From assembly GCA_965207045.1 (NCBI GenBank), contig OZ242261.1, positions 558,001-622,000 on the forward strand: a stretch of DNA of 64,000 nucleotides, in the 5' to 3' direction. The DNA comes from G965207045 sp965207045. GTDB lineage: Bacteria > Pseudomonadota > Alphaproteobacteria > Rickettsiales > Anaplasmataceae. This document shows, piece after piece, positions 55,581 to 63,857 of the stretch. Both the position numbers and the translations under genes were made by a program. Under the pieces are notes generated by a model, which was given only the letters and a program-made list of their open reading frames with translations, did not search any database and was not told where the DNA came from. Every line of letters starts with the position of its first letter. The first letter of the stretch is position 1.

Positions 55581-57611
55581 CTAAATATTACCAAAATTCT
55601 TGATTGTAACTTCATTATGAATTTCGCTTTGAGCAAGAACAACAAGATTAGGGTGGGATTTCTCTATAACTATCCTTACATATGGTCGCACTTTCGAGCT
55701 AGTCAGTAACACTGGGTTATCACCTTTTAAAGCGTACTTGTTAAAAACAGATTTTACAACATTAATAAATTCTTGCACTAAATTTGGTTCAACAGCTAAT
55801 TGACCATCTACGATCCCTTCTGCAAAGATTTTTTCCCACTTTCCTGACAATGAGATTGTAGGTATTTCCTTATTCTTTGTTGCATTACTGAAACTAATTT
55901 GCCGAGCTAGACTAGAACGTACATATTCCGTTACTAGCATAATATTCTGATTAGACACATAAATCTCTGCTATAGACTCTACAATAAGCGGTAAATCCTT
56001 TATTGATACTTTCTCTGACAACAACCTTTGCAACACACTTTGTATAACTGCTACTCCAACCTTATTTGGTACAACATCTGCAACAATTTTCTTACCTTCG
56101 CCACTAATTTCTTCTAATAAATCCTGAGTTGAACTATATGTTACCAAATCAGGAATACTGCTTTTTACCACTTCGGTTAAATGCGTCATAATTACCATAG
56201 CTGGTTCTACTACAGTATAACCTTTACTTATAGCCCGCTTTTTCAAATGCTTTTCAACCCACACAACTTCTAAACCAAAACTAGGATCCTTACTCCTCTT
56301 ACCTTCAATATTAATTGCTTGACCACTAGGGTTCATCACCATAAACATTTCAGGTTCTACTGACCCTACAGCACTTTCGAACTCTTTTATTTTTATTGAA
56401 TATTGGTTGTACTCCAAAGCAAGGTTATCCCTTACTCTCACCATTGGAGTAACAAAACCAAAATCAGTTGCTAGCTGTTTACGTAATTTTTTTATATTTT
56501 CTGCAATTGTATCAGCAAAAGTAAGAATACCACCACCTAACTCAACCTTAACATAATCAATACGCAAACTTTGAGTAATTGATTCCTCCTCTTCTTTATT
56601 ATTTTTAGGAGCGTTATCAATAACATCCGGCTTATGAAAATTATAAATAATATAAGCTAACCCACCTACTAAAATACTCAAAAAAATAAATTGCAAAGAT
56701 GGCATTCCAGGTACAACAGCAATACATAGCAGAAGCACAGCCGTTACTACCATAGACCGAGGGTATTTACCTAATTGTTCAGTAATTGCTTGGTCAGTTG
56801 AACCGTATGCGCTGGATTTTGTCACCAATAAACCAGCAGCAATTGAAACTATTAAAGCTGGAATTTGCGATATTAGTCCATCTCCAATTGTCAAAATAGT
56901 ATAAGTATGAATCGCCTTATCAAAAGTCATGTCACGCTGTATAATGCCAATTATCACACCAGCAATAAAATTGATAAAGGTTATAAGAATGCCAGCTATT
57001 GCATCTCCTCGCACAAACTTACTAGCACCATCCATAGCTCCAAAAAACGTACTTTCTGCTTCTAATTCTTTTCTACGCTCTTTTGCCTCTTGATCATTAA
57101 TTGCCCCTGAAGAAAGCTCAGCATCAATTGCCATCTGTTTTCCTGGCATTGCATCCAGACTAAAACGAGCCGAGACTTCAGCAATTCGACCAGAACCCTT
57201 GGTAATCACGATAAAGTTTATTATTGTCAATATTGTAAAGACTATAATCCCAATAACTAAAGAACCCTGCATTACAAACACACCAAATGATTCAATTATG
57301 TGACCTGCTGCCGATGTTCCCAAATGTCCCCTTGATAAAATTAGCCTTGTTGAAGCAATGTTAAGTGCAAGCCGCATCATCGTAACTATAAGCAATATAG
57401 AAGGAAAAGAGTTTAGCTCTAACGGTTTATTTATAAAAAGTGTTGTCATCAAAATCATTATGCTAAGGGTAATTGATAGACCAAATAAAAAATCTATAGC
57501 AAAGGCTGAAACTGGCAATAATAATATTGAAAGAATAAATATTATAGAAACAGAAAATATGACATTCCTATAATTACTAACTTTTTCTATATAACTATTA
57601 GCAAGCCCCAT
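55581..57611 (-). CDS. flhA: Flagellar export gate protein FlhA
   Basis: The start is taken at ATG 57611 (MGLANSY); a GTG two codons upstream is possible. The product has 676 residues, near full family length. About eight membrane helices fill the first half, with the FHIPEP-family block MRLALNIASTRLILSRGH, the cytoplasmic loop FVITKGSGRIAEVSARFSLDAMPGKQMAIDAEL and GDAIAGILITFINFIAG. The C-terminal cytosolic domain follows (VEPAMVIMTHLTEVVKSSIPDL, VTEYVRSSLARQIS). FlhA forms the nonameric gate of the flagellar secretion apparatus; the flagellar block MRLALNIASTRLIL separates it from virulence-type homologues only by similarity. No other flagellar gene is in the window. Confidence 0.92.
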   Translation of the reverse strand: MGLANSYIEKVSNYRNVIFSVSIIFILSILLLPVSAFAIDFLFGLSITLSIMILMTTLFINKPLELNSFPSILLIVTMMRLALNIASTRLILSRGHLGTSAAGHIIESFGVFVMQGSLVIGIIVFTILTIINFIVITKGSGRIAEVSARFSLDAMPGKQMAIDAELSSGAINDQEAKERRKELEAESTFFGAMDGASKFVRGDAIAGILITFINFIAGVIIGIIQRDMTFDKAIHTYTILTIGDGLISQIPALIVSIAAGLLVTKSSAYGSTDQAITEQLGKYPRSMVVTAVLLLCIAVVPGMPSLQFIFLSILVGGLAYIIYNFHKPDVIDNAPKNNKEEEESITQSLRIDYVKVELGGGILTFADTIAENIKKLRKQLATDFGFVTPMVRVRDNLALEYNQYSIKIKEFESAVGSVEPEMFMVMNPSGQAINIEGKRSKDPSFGLEVVWVEKHLKKRAISKGYTVVEPAMVIMTHLTEVVKSSIPDLVTYSSTQDLLEEISGEGKKIVADVVPNKVGVAVIQSVLQRLLSEKVSIKDLPLIVESIAEIYVSNQNIMLVTEYVRSSLARQISFSNATKNKEIPTISLSGKWEKIFAEGIVDGQLAVEPNLVQEFINVVKSVFNKYALKGDNPVLLTSSKVRPYVRIVIEKSHPNLVVLAQSEIHNEVTIKNFGNI

Positions 57612-57838
57612 ATACACACCATTGATGAATGAAAATGTATAACAGAGTAAGTTAATAAATGATTAATCAAAACAAAAAGATAGACTATAAAATTTTATTA
57701 CAAATCATAACTTATTTTTTGCCAATACAGCTTGCTTAACACTATATAAACCACAATCATTCTTTTAATATAAGCAAAAATATGTAAAGATAATCTCATT
57801 TATGTATTATAGGTATAATAATACTTTTACTAAAAAAT

Positions 57839-59569
57839 ATGGAAAATACTCATAAAACAAGCATTAGTAACAAAGAATTCGAAAAAAGATTAAAAGAGGT
57901 TTTTGCCGGATCTTGGAATCGCTATTTAATGAAATTTAGAACTGCAACTGAAGATGAAAGAAAAAAGCTAGTGAAAATATTCGACCTCTGTGGAAATAAG
58001 ATAGATAAATTAGAAAGAAATAAACCTGTCAAAGCAACACAACCCTCAAGTAGAAAGAAAGGAAAAACTGAAGAAGAAATTAGTATGGAATTTAAGTACA
58101 ACAATATTAGTGGTGATGTAACTGCTTCTATAAAAAAAGGTGGAGAAGTAAGTAAAGAGAATACACCAGAAATGACTTTTGAAAAATTTAAAAAATCACC
58201 TCATAGCAAAAAAAACCCATTACAACTAAAGAGTTATCAGGAACAACTTGATCTTTTGTCGGAGATTAGTAAAAAATCAAAAGAAGGCAATTTTGAAACT
58301 TTATGTGAATTTATAGAAGAAAATGCTAAAAAAACTATACACACTGCAATACTTAAGAAATATCTATTTTCAGCTAGCACAAAGCTCTACAGTGAAATAG
58401 ATGAGAGACAAATTGAAATAGATAAGAGGCAAATTGAAATAGATAAGAGACAAATTGAAATAGATAAGAGACAAATAAATAAAGATAGATTCGAGAATAA
58501 ACAAAAACAAAAAGATAAGAAGAAAGAGCAAGAAGCTTATGCTACTAAGATAAAGAAAGAGCTAACTGAACACATTAACAAAATAAAAAAGACAAAAACT
58601 CGTGCCATGTATGGCAAATCAATTGATACAATTGATATAATTAATGGGAGGAATACTTATCAATCTGAAGAATTTAAAAAAGTACTTATAAATTTTATGT
58701 TATATGTTAAACAAATATTTCCTCTCAGCACTGAATATTCTAATATCTTCGCTGCTCTTGGTTATAAAGGAGATTTTACTGATTTAACAGAATCAGAAGC
58801 GCGAAAAATACTTGAAGATAAAATCCAGATAGAAGAAAGAGCAGATTACGGAACCAACGTAAAAATACTATTTGATCAAAAATTCCTGCAAGATTTGAAA
58901 TCAGATAAAACAGAATTAGAAGTTGATTCTGGAAATAATTTCTCTCTTATGATACAACAATGTTTTTCTGAAAAAAAGTTTTTTAGAAAAGGTGATAAGA
59001 TATATATCGGTCGTCCTTATGGCGATACAAGTAAATTGCTTGGAATTGCAGATGAAGAGCATGCAAATAAACACCTTCTTGACAATCTTTTAATTCTTTC
59101 TGGTGAACATCATGCTAAAAAAAACGGCTCTACTAGAAAAACTCCTTCGACAAGTAATAGCAGTACTATTGAATCGAAATTTTCCTCTATCATTCTTCAC
59201 TCCTATCAAGATGCAGTACTAGATTTTTCTCAAGAAATTTACGATCTAACCGCTAATAGTATGTATTATAGTAAACTCGCTTCTAACTATATTGTAAGTT
59301 TTTCTAACACATTTGCTCACATGCTATTAGAGAATACTAAACATGCAACTAAATTTATTGAGTATTACTTAGAAGAACAACAAAAAATACCTAAAGGTGC
59401 AGAAGGAGGAGCTGAAGCTTTTACAGCAATCAGCTCAAAGAAGGAAGACAATGCTGAAGTAATATATTCTCAAGACGATCCAAGTTATGAAATACATACG
59501 GATTCTCAAGAAGAAATATATAAATCTAACAAAGAGCTTTTAGAAACTTTTGGTTTAGTTAAACAATAA
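57839..59569 (+). CDS. Unknown 576-residue protein, paralogue of 24310-26574
   Basis: Residues 13-58 (EFEKRLKEVFAGSWNRYLMK, then ATEDERKKLVKIFDLCGNKIDKL) match the helical unit repeated in the 24310 protein, there FLEIIVEYDKKQYKEIF..EEEQEVILDILTKLRDRIDKL. A basic linker (SRKKGKTEEE) follows, then a helical region, a coiled coil with four 7-residue EIDKRQI units (186-213), and a central block with FAALGYKGDFTDL (about 304-316), matching LAAFGYKDAEDL. The C-terminal HATKFIEYYLEEQQK also parallels ATELLSNYLEKG. A strong terminator follows at 59576. The family is unknown to me; it has no signal peptide or membrane helix. Confidence 0.8.
   Translation: MENTHKTSISNKEFEKRLKEVFAGSWNRYLMKFRTATEDERKKLVKIFDLCGNKIDKLERNKPVKATQPSSRKKGKTEEEISMEFKYNNISGDVTASIKKGGEVSKENTPEMTFEKFKKSPHSKKNPLQLKSYQEQLDLLSEISKKSKEGNFETLCEFIEENAKKTIHTAILKKYLFSASTKLYSEIDERQIEIDKRQIEIDKRQIEIDKRQINKDRFENKQKQKDKKKEQEAYATKIKKELTEHINKIKKTKTRAMYGKSIDTIDIINGRNTYQSEEFKKVLINFMLYVKQIFPLSTEYSNIFAALGYKGDFTDLTESEARKILEDKIQIEERADYGTNVKILFDQKFLQDLKSDKTELEVDSGNNFSLMIQQCFSEKKFFRKGDKIYIGRPYGDTSKLLGIADEEHANKHLLDNLLILSGEHHAKKNGSTRKTPSTSNSSTIESKFSSIILHSYQDAVLDFSQEIYDLTANSMYYSKLASNYIVSFSNTFAHMLLENTKHATKFIEYYLEEQQKIPKGAEGGAEAFTAISSKKEDNAEVIYSQDDPSYEIHTDSQEEIYKSNKELLETFGLVKQ
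58394..58477 (+). repeat. Four tandem 21-bp repeats
   Basis: Units begin at 58394, 58415, 58436 and 58457, each close to GAAATAGATAAGAGACAAAT, encoding EIDERQI/EIDKRQI heptads of the coiled coil in the 57839 protein. Near identity at base level implies recent expansion. Confidence 0.9.
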
Positions 59570-59575
59570 TTTCAA

Positions 59576-59609
59576 AAATAATAGCTTCGTTAATAAGAAG
59601 CTATTATTT
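59576..59609 (+). terminator. Strong rho-independent terminator
   Basis: AAATAATAGCTTC (59576-59588) pairs perfectly with GAAGCTATTATTT (59597-59609) around an 8-base loop, followed by CCTTTTT. It lies 6 bases after the stop of the 57839 gene. Confidence 0.85.
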
Positions 59610-59842
59610 CCTTTTTAAGTTTGCTGTAAGACTACTCAACAGTTTAAAAAATATTATTAAATAGTTCAAATTGGCAAAAGTAGAACAGTTAAAGCAGATA
59701 AAACACAAAAAATTATATCAATAAATAAGTGAGGTAAGACATATAAGATGAAAAGAAATATCCAAGAAGTTAATCAAATTTAAATTTTTATAAAATAAAG
59801 TACTGGTGTGCAATAACTATTAACAATAAATGAGGTATAAAA

Positions 59843-60064
59843 ATGATAAAATTTTTAAATTATGCCGTTATGGCATTATCTGCTCTTATTGCAACACTAT
59901 TCATACTTGATATTTGGGATGTGGTTAATTCAAGTACACAAGTGCAAGAAACAATCTTTGTATTAGCAATCGCTACGTCTTTAATGCTCATTTTTCAAAT
60001 ATTGTTTAACGTAATCAAGAAATATAATAAAACAAAAATTGATAATGAAAATAAAAAATCTTAA
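59843..60064 (+). CDS. Small two-helix membrane protein
   Basis: The product has 73 residues. GAGGT lies 9 bases before the ATG. Two hydrophobic helices (YAVMALSALIATLFILDIWDVV and ETIFVLAIATSLMLIFQILFNV) are joined by a short polar loop, and the C-terminus is Lys/Asn-rich, so both ends probably face the cytosol. I do not recognise it. It is convergent with the NAD synthase gene, the stops being only 5 bases apart. Confidence 0.6.
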   Translation: MIKFLNYAVMALSALIATLFILDIWDVVNSSTQVQETIFVLAIATSLMLIFQILFNVIKKYNKTKIDNENKKS

Positions 60065-60069
60065 AAACA

Positions 60070-60897
60070 TCACACTTCCGGACCAACCGGAGATTGAAGT
60101 CTTTTGTACTCTGATTTTTTAAATAAATACATTACTCTTACAACTGTATTATGATCATAACCTTTCTTTATAATGTCGTTGATAGATAATTTTTCATCCA
60201 CTAGCATTTTCAATATTTCATCCAAAATCTTATAATCAGGTAAACTATCACTATCTCTTTGGTTAAATCTTAACTCAGCTGAAGGAGATTTAATTAAAAT
60301 TGACTCAGGTATGACATCTAATTTTTTGTGTAAAGTATTATCAGGAATATTACCATTTCGCCATTTAGCTAATTCATAAACCTCTGTTTTATAAACATTT
60401 TTTAAAACTGCAAAACCACCACATGTATCTCCATATAAAGTACAATAACCAGTATAAGCCTCAGATTTGTTTCCTGTAGCTAAAACCATCTTATCAGTCT
60501 GATTACTTATCGTCATTAGAATCAGTCCTCTCATCCGTGCTTGTATATTTTCTTGTGAAAGAACTATCATCTCTTCCCCTAATACTTGTGAAACAATACC
60601 CAAAATCGGATTATACAAACCCTCTATTGCAATAGAATCAAACCTTATTCCAGACTGTGCAGCACATTCATGAGCATCTTTAATACTAATATCACTTGTA
60701 TAACTTGATTGCATCATTATTGCATGCACCCTATCATTACCTAAAGCATCAGCTGCTATCACCATAGAAAGTGCAGAATCAATCCCACCAGACAAACCAA
60801 GAACAACTCCAGGAAAATTATTACTATTAACGTAATTACGTAAAGCTGAAACTAAAGCGCTATAATAATCACCATTACTTATTTCAACTTGCTGCAT
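60070..60897 (-). CDS. nadE: NAD synthase, synthetase domain only
   Basis: The product has 275 residues. The PP-loop motif SGGIDS is at 36-41 in VVLGLSGGIDSALS; then come MMQSSYTSDISIKDA, ATGNKSEAYTGYCTLYGDTCGGFAVLKNVYKTEV and IPESILIKSPSAELR. These blocks resemble the C-terminal domain of glutamine-dependent NadE, yet the N-terminal glutaminase domain (about 270 residues) is absent and the upstream DNA codes for a membrane protein instead. The enzyme would then use ammonia, or a glutaminase encoded elsewhere. Together with nadD (19732) it closes NAD synthesis. It overlaps the upstream gene by 14 bases. Confidence 0.9.
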   Translation of the reverse strand: MQQVEISNGDYYSALVSALRNYVNSNNFPGVVLGLSGGIDSALSMVIAADALGNDRVHAIMMQSSYTSDISIKDAHECAAQSGIRFDSIAIEGLYNPILGIVSQVLGEEMIVLSQENIQARMRGLILMTISNQTDKMVLATGNKSEAYTGYCTLYGDTCGGFAVLKNVYKTEVYELAKWRNGNIPDNTLHKKLDVIPESILIKSPSAELRFNQRDSDSLPDYKILDEILKMLVDEKLSINDIIKKGYDHNTVVRVMYLFKKSEYKRLQSPVGPEV

Positions 60898-61279
60898 AAA
60901 AAATTAAAAAATATGAAATATTCGAAAAAGCTACTATTGTTAACGCATAATAAAATCTCATTTTTATCACACCACTCGAACAAGATAGCACAGAACCTAT
61001 AACAGGTATCCAATTACAAAAAATTATCAATATCCCAACTAATAAATGCAAATATTTATTATATACAAACTCAAATCTACCAAAAAAAAAACCAAGAAAA
61101 TAATTCAAAAAATCACCTAAACACGAACCAATCATTGAGTAGATAAGCATAGTTTTATAATCGTAATACCCAAAGAATTCCATGACTTCAAACATCCATG
61201 GCTTATGTACTGGCAATATAGAAGATGAAAGAAAATTATCGATCAACAACCTAAAATAAACATCTTCTAAATTGAACAT
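60884..61279 (-). CDS. DedA/YqaA-like membrane protein (short)
   Basis: The product has 131 residues. The order is a short amphipathic N-terminus (FLSSSILPVHKP), FFGYYDYKTMLIYSMIGSCLGDFLNYFLGFFFGR, which resembles the VTT/DedA block with its conserved Gly-Asp, then HLLVGILIIFCNWIPVIGSVLSCSSGVIKMRFYYAL and a final helix. It is shorter than usual DedA proteins and closest in form to the YqaA subgroup. Such proteins act in the inner membrane, some as lipid-carrier flippases. It overlaps the nadE start by 14 bases, so both share a transcript. Confidence 0.7.
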   Translation of the reverse strand: MFNLEDVYFRLLIDNFLSSSILPVHKPWMFEVMEFFGYYDYKTMLIYSMIGSCLGDFLNYFLGFFFGRFEFVYNKYLHLLVGILIIFCNWIPVIGSVLSCSSGVIKMRFYYALTIVAFSNISYFLIFYAAS

Positions 61280-61302
61280 GACAAAAAAATTATAGAAGGA
61301 AA

Positions 61303-61455
61303 TTACTCACTAAATTTCACCTCTATTTTTTTCTCAACTATATTTGGCACAAATTTCACCTCAGCAAATAGAACATAAGCAACTAGAGCAATAAATATCA
61401 AAAAAAATAAGACAAAAACTTTGTTTTTTCTTGATTTATTTTTATATTTATGCAT
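61303..61455 (-). CDS. Small single-pass membrane protein, 50 residues
   Basis: An ATG at 61455 opens a frame coding a basic start (MHKYKNKSRKNK), one membrane helix (VFVLFFLIFIALVAYVLFAEV) and a short tail (KFVPNIVEKKIEVKF), ending at TAA 61303-61305. It is 24 bases upstream of the DedA-like gene on the same strand, so it could be the first gene of that operon, and it is divergent from aroK. No ribosome-binding site is obvious. The family is unknown; the compact basic-helix layout supports a real gene. Confidence 0.5.
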   Translation of the reverse strand: MHKYKNKSRKNKVFVLFFLIFIALVAYVLFAEVKFVPNIVEKKIEVKFSE

Positions 61456-61487
61456 AAGTGTCGGCAATTGTAACCATTTTCTTCCTC

Positions 61488-62012
61488 ATGTCAATAATAG
61501 CACTTGTTGGAATTATGTATTCTGGAAAAACTTCAATTGGAGAAAAGCTAGTAAAAATTGTCCCTAGAATGAAACATTTTGATACTGATAAAGTTATTGA
61601 AAATAATTCTCCCATAACCAATATCTTTACAAACCAAGGAGAGAAATATTTTAGACAACTTGAATACGAAACAATTTTACAAATTATCAAAAAAAATAAA
61701 GATTGTGTTATTTCGATTGGAGGAGGTGCTTTTGCTCAAAAACAAACACGTACTTTATTATTAAAAAAGACAAAGACAATATGGCTAAAAATCAACCAAG
61801 AGACTGCGTTAATAAGGTTAAAACAAGATTCTAAAAGTAGCAAACGACCATTGGCATCAAAGCTTTTTAATCAAGTTTTTTTTGATAACAGAAACAAGGT
61901 ATATGAAGAAGCAGACTTCCAAATAGAATGTGACCATCTAACCCCCAATGAAATAGCAGAAAAAATTTTAAACAGTTTTTCTCTTTTCAATCCACTTACA
62001 AGCCAAAATTGA
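61488..62012 (+). CDS. aroK: Shikimate kinase
   Basis: The start at 61488 (MSIIALVGIMYSGKTS) is chosen over an in-frame ATG at 61458, since it puts the P-loop at residues 8-15 (GIMYSGKT) as in the family. The product has 174 residues. Asp32/Asp34 in HFDTDKVIE, FRQLEYETI, SIGGGAF and the KRPLA lid motif are present. It phosphorylates shikimate in the chorismate pathway. Its 3' end overlaps the end of tatC by 45 bases tail to tail. The rest of the pathway is not in this window. Confidence 0.85.
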   Translation: MSIIALVGIMYSGKTSIGEKLVKIVPRMKHFDTDKVIENNSPITNIFTNQGEKYFRQLEYETILQIIKKNKDCVISIGGGAFAQKQTRTLLLKKTKTIWLKINQETALIRLKQDSKSSKRPLASKLFNQVFFDNRNKVYEEADFQIECDHLTPNEIAEKILNSFSLFNPLTSQN

Positions 62013-62720
62013 AAATTCGTATAATAGTAGCATAGGTACAGCCAAGCCAATTTGGCTAAAAACATCAGGCGGGGTAAGAACAGCAGCCACGATAAATATT
62101 ATAACTATTGCTAATCTTCTTTTTTTAGCCAATGAATATGCAGTAACAAAACCTGCATGCGCCAATAAAGTTAGTATTACTGGTAATTGAAAAGCCAGAC
62201 CAAAAGCAAACATTAATTGCACAACTAAGTCAAGATATTCTGCAACTGACGGCATAAATTCAATGGAAAGCTGACCAACACCACCTCCATCAGATTCAAA
62301 ACTCACAAAAAACTTCCACGCTAATGGAAAAATATAATAATAAACAATAATTACACCAAGACTAAATAATAATGGTGTAGCAATAAGATACGGAATAATT
62401 ACAGCCTTTTCTTTTTTATAAAGACCAGGTGCAATAAACATATATAATTGCCATATAAAAAATGGAGATGATATCAAAAGTGCTGCTAAAGCTGAAACCC
62501 GCAAGTATACAAAAAAAGCCTCAGTCAATCCTGTGTAAATTAAACCAAATTCAAGATTACCCTTTTCTAGCTCTGCAAGAGGCATGAGAAGAAAATGGTA
62601 TATATGCTCTGAGAAATAGTAACACATTGTAAACACTACTGCAAAAAACAAAACGGATAAGATTAACCTAGTCCGAAGCTCCTTAATGTGTTCAATTATC
62701 GAAATTTTTTTTGTATCCAT
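61968..62720 (-). CDS. tatC: Twin-arginine translocase subunit TatC
   Basis: The product has 250 residues with six membrane helices. It begins ISIIEHIKELRTRLILSVLFF, containing the conserved HIxELRxR block; FIWQLYMFIAPGLYKKEK and SFESDGGG, FGLAFQLPVILTLLAHAGFV and the AAVLTPPDVFSQIGLAVPMLLLYE block follow. TatC is the receptor for twin-arginine signal peptides of folded exported proteins. Its last 45 bases overlap the aroK gene on the other strand. No tatA or tatB is nearby, as is usual in Rickettsiales. Confidence 0.96.
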   Translation of the reverse strand: MDTKKISIIEHIKELRTRLILSVLFFAVVFTMCYYFSEHIYHFLLMPLAELEKGNLEFGLIYTGLTEAFFVYLRVSALAALLISSPFFIWQLYMFIAPGLYKKEKAVIIPYLIATPLLFSLGVIIVYYYIFPLAWKFFVSFESDGGGVGQLSIEFMPSVAEYLDLVVQLMFAFGLAFQLPVILTLLAHAGFVTAYSLAKKRRLAIVIIFIVAAVLTPPDVFSQIGLAVPMLLLYEFSILACKWIEKRKTV

Positions 62721-62891
62721 TTGCTAAACAATATACAACCAAATCACTATTATAATAACTATAACTTATTATCTCTTTTTGTTTTGAATTATAAATGATA
62801 ATAATAAATAAGATAATGAATAAGATACTATTTGTATATCTATTATAACCATAATATAATAACGCATGTAAGTTTTTTATCAGAGACAATT

Positions 62892-63596
62892 ATGCAAGAT
62901 CCTAAAACAAAAAATCATAATTCAAAAAATACAAACAAGCGTAGTAATAGCAACAACTCCATAAGTGTAACTACAGAAAAACAATCTAAAAAGATCCGGA
63001 TAGAGGAACCAGAAGATGAAAATAAAAAAACTGAAGCCAGAAGGAATATGTTAGAACAAGATGTCACCAATCTTACGGAAAAACCTAAAAAGAAATTTAC
63101 AAAAAAGGAGTTAAAAGGTAAAAATAGAAAACTTCAAGCCAAAATTGATGCATTAGAAGAGGAATTAAAAGAAAAGGAGTTAGAAAATAAAACTATAGAA
63201 CTTCGAGCCATAAATAGTGAACTTCAAGTAAAATTTTATACATTAAAACAAGATATTGCGAATCTTAGTGCACAAGTTAATACTCACATAGAGCATGATG
63301 GGTGTACAACAATGCTAGAATACAACAACCCAGATAATAGCAGAAACACCAGTACAAATCCATCAATAGTACAAGCAATACCTGAACAAAATCAAATTGA
63401 ACCACGTTTGCGAAACACTGTGATTACGACGGGTACATGGATTCCTCCCACTTCTAGTCAGTCAGCACCTCAGACTCAGGAGGAACCTTCCAGTTTAGTT
63501 AGTACTAACTTGAATTCAACATCAACCACAGTTCTGCATGAACAAAATAACTTTATAGAAGAAGAAATTGATGACCAAGTTGTGCCTTCTTTATAA
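62892..63596 (+). CDS. Basic coiled-coil protein, unknown
   Basis: The start at 62892 (MQDPKTKNHNS) is chosen over an in-frame ATG at 62832 in the AT-rich leader. The product has 234 residues. A Ser/Asn/Lys-rich N-terminus contains EKQSKKIRIEEPEDE, a nuclear-signal-like run before an acidic patch. A coiled coil spans about 60-135 (KFTKKELKGKNRKLQAKIDALEEELKEKELENK and on), and the tail is Thr/Ser/Pro/Gln-rich, typical of disordered regions. No membrane helix. It resembles the 51.7-55.5 kb coiled-coil genes in layout, not in clear sequence. Confidence 0.65.
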   Translation: MQDPKTKNHNSKNTNKRSNSNNSISVTTEKQSKKIRIEEPEDENKKTEARRNMLEQDVTNLTEKPKKKFTKKELKGKNRKLQAKIDALEEELKEKELENKTIELRAINSELQVKFYTLKQDIANLSAQVNTHIEHDGCTTMLEYNNPDNSRNTSTNPSIVQAIPEQNQIEPRLRNTVITTGTWIPPTSSQSAPQTQEEPSSLVSTNLNSTSTTVLHEQNNFIEEEIDDQVVPSL

Positions 63597-63711
63597 CTAT
63601 GAATATTGGCACATTTACTATAGATATATGGCTTATGTTGGAAGAGTAAAACTCTATAGAATAAGCAAAGTTTGTGATATAAATTAAATATGTTGTCACT
63701 GTTTCAGTGTA

Positions 63712-63735
63712 AAAAGCATCTATTGTAGATGTTTT
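63712..63735. terminator. Possible terminator between the coiled-coil gene and uvrB
   Basis: AAAGCATCTA, a TTG loop and TAGATGTTTT pair over about 10 bases with one G-T pair. It sits between two convergent genes and could serve both strands. The rest of 63597-63857 shows nothing else. Confidence 0.4.
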
Positions 63736-63857
63736 AAAGCAATTCGATTCAAGTTTTCCCTAACCACAATAGTCTATACTTGAATTTTGTGCTTTGAAAA
63801 TTTTAAATAGTAAGAAAAGAAACTGGCATAAGGATCAAATCTCATTTTTAAACTTGT

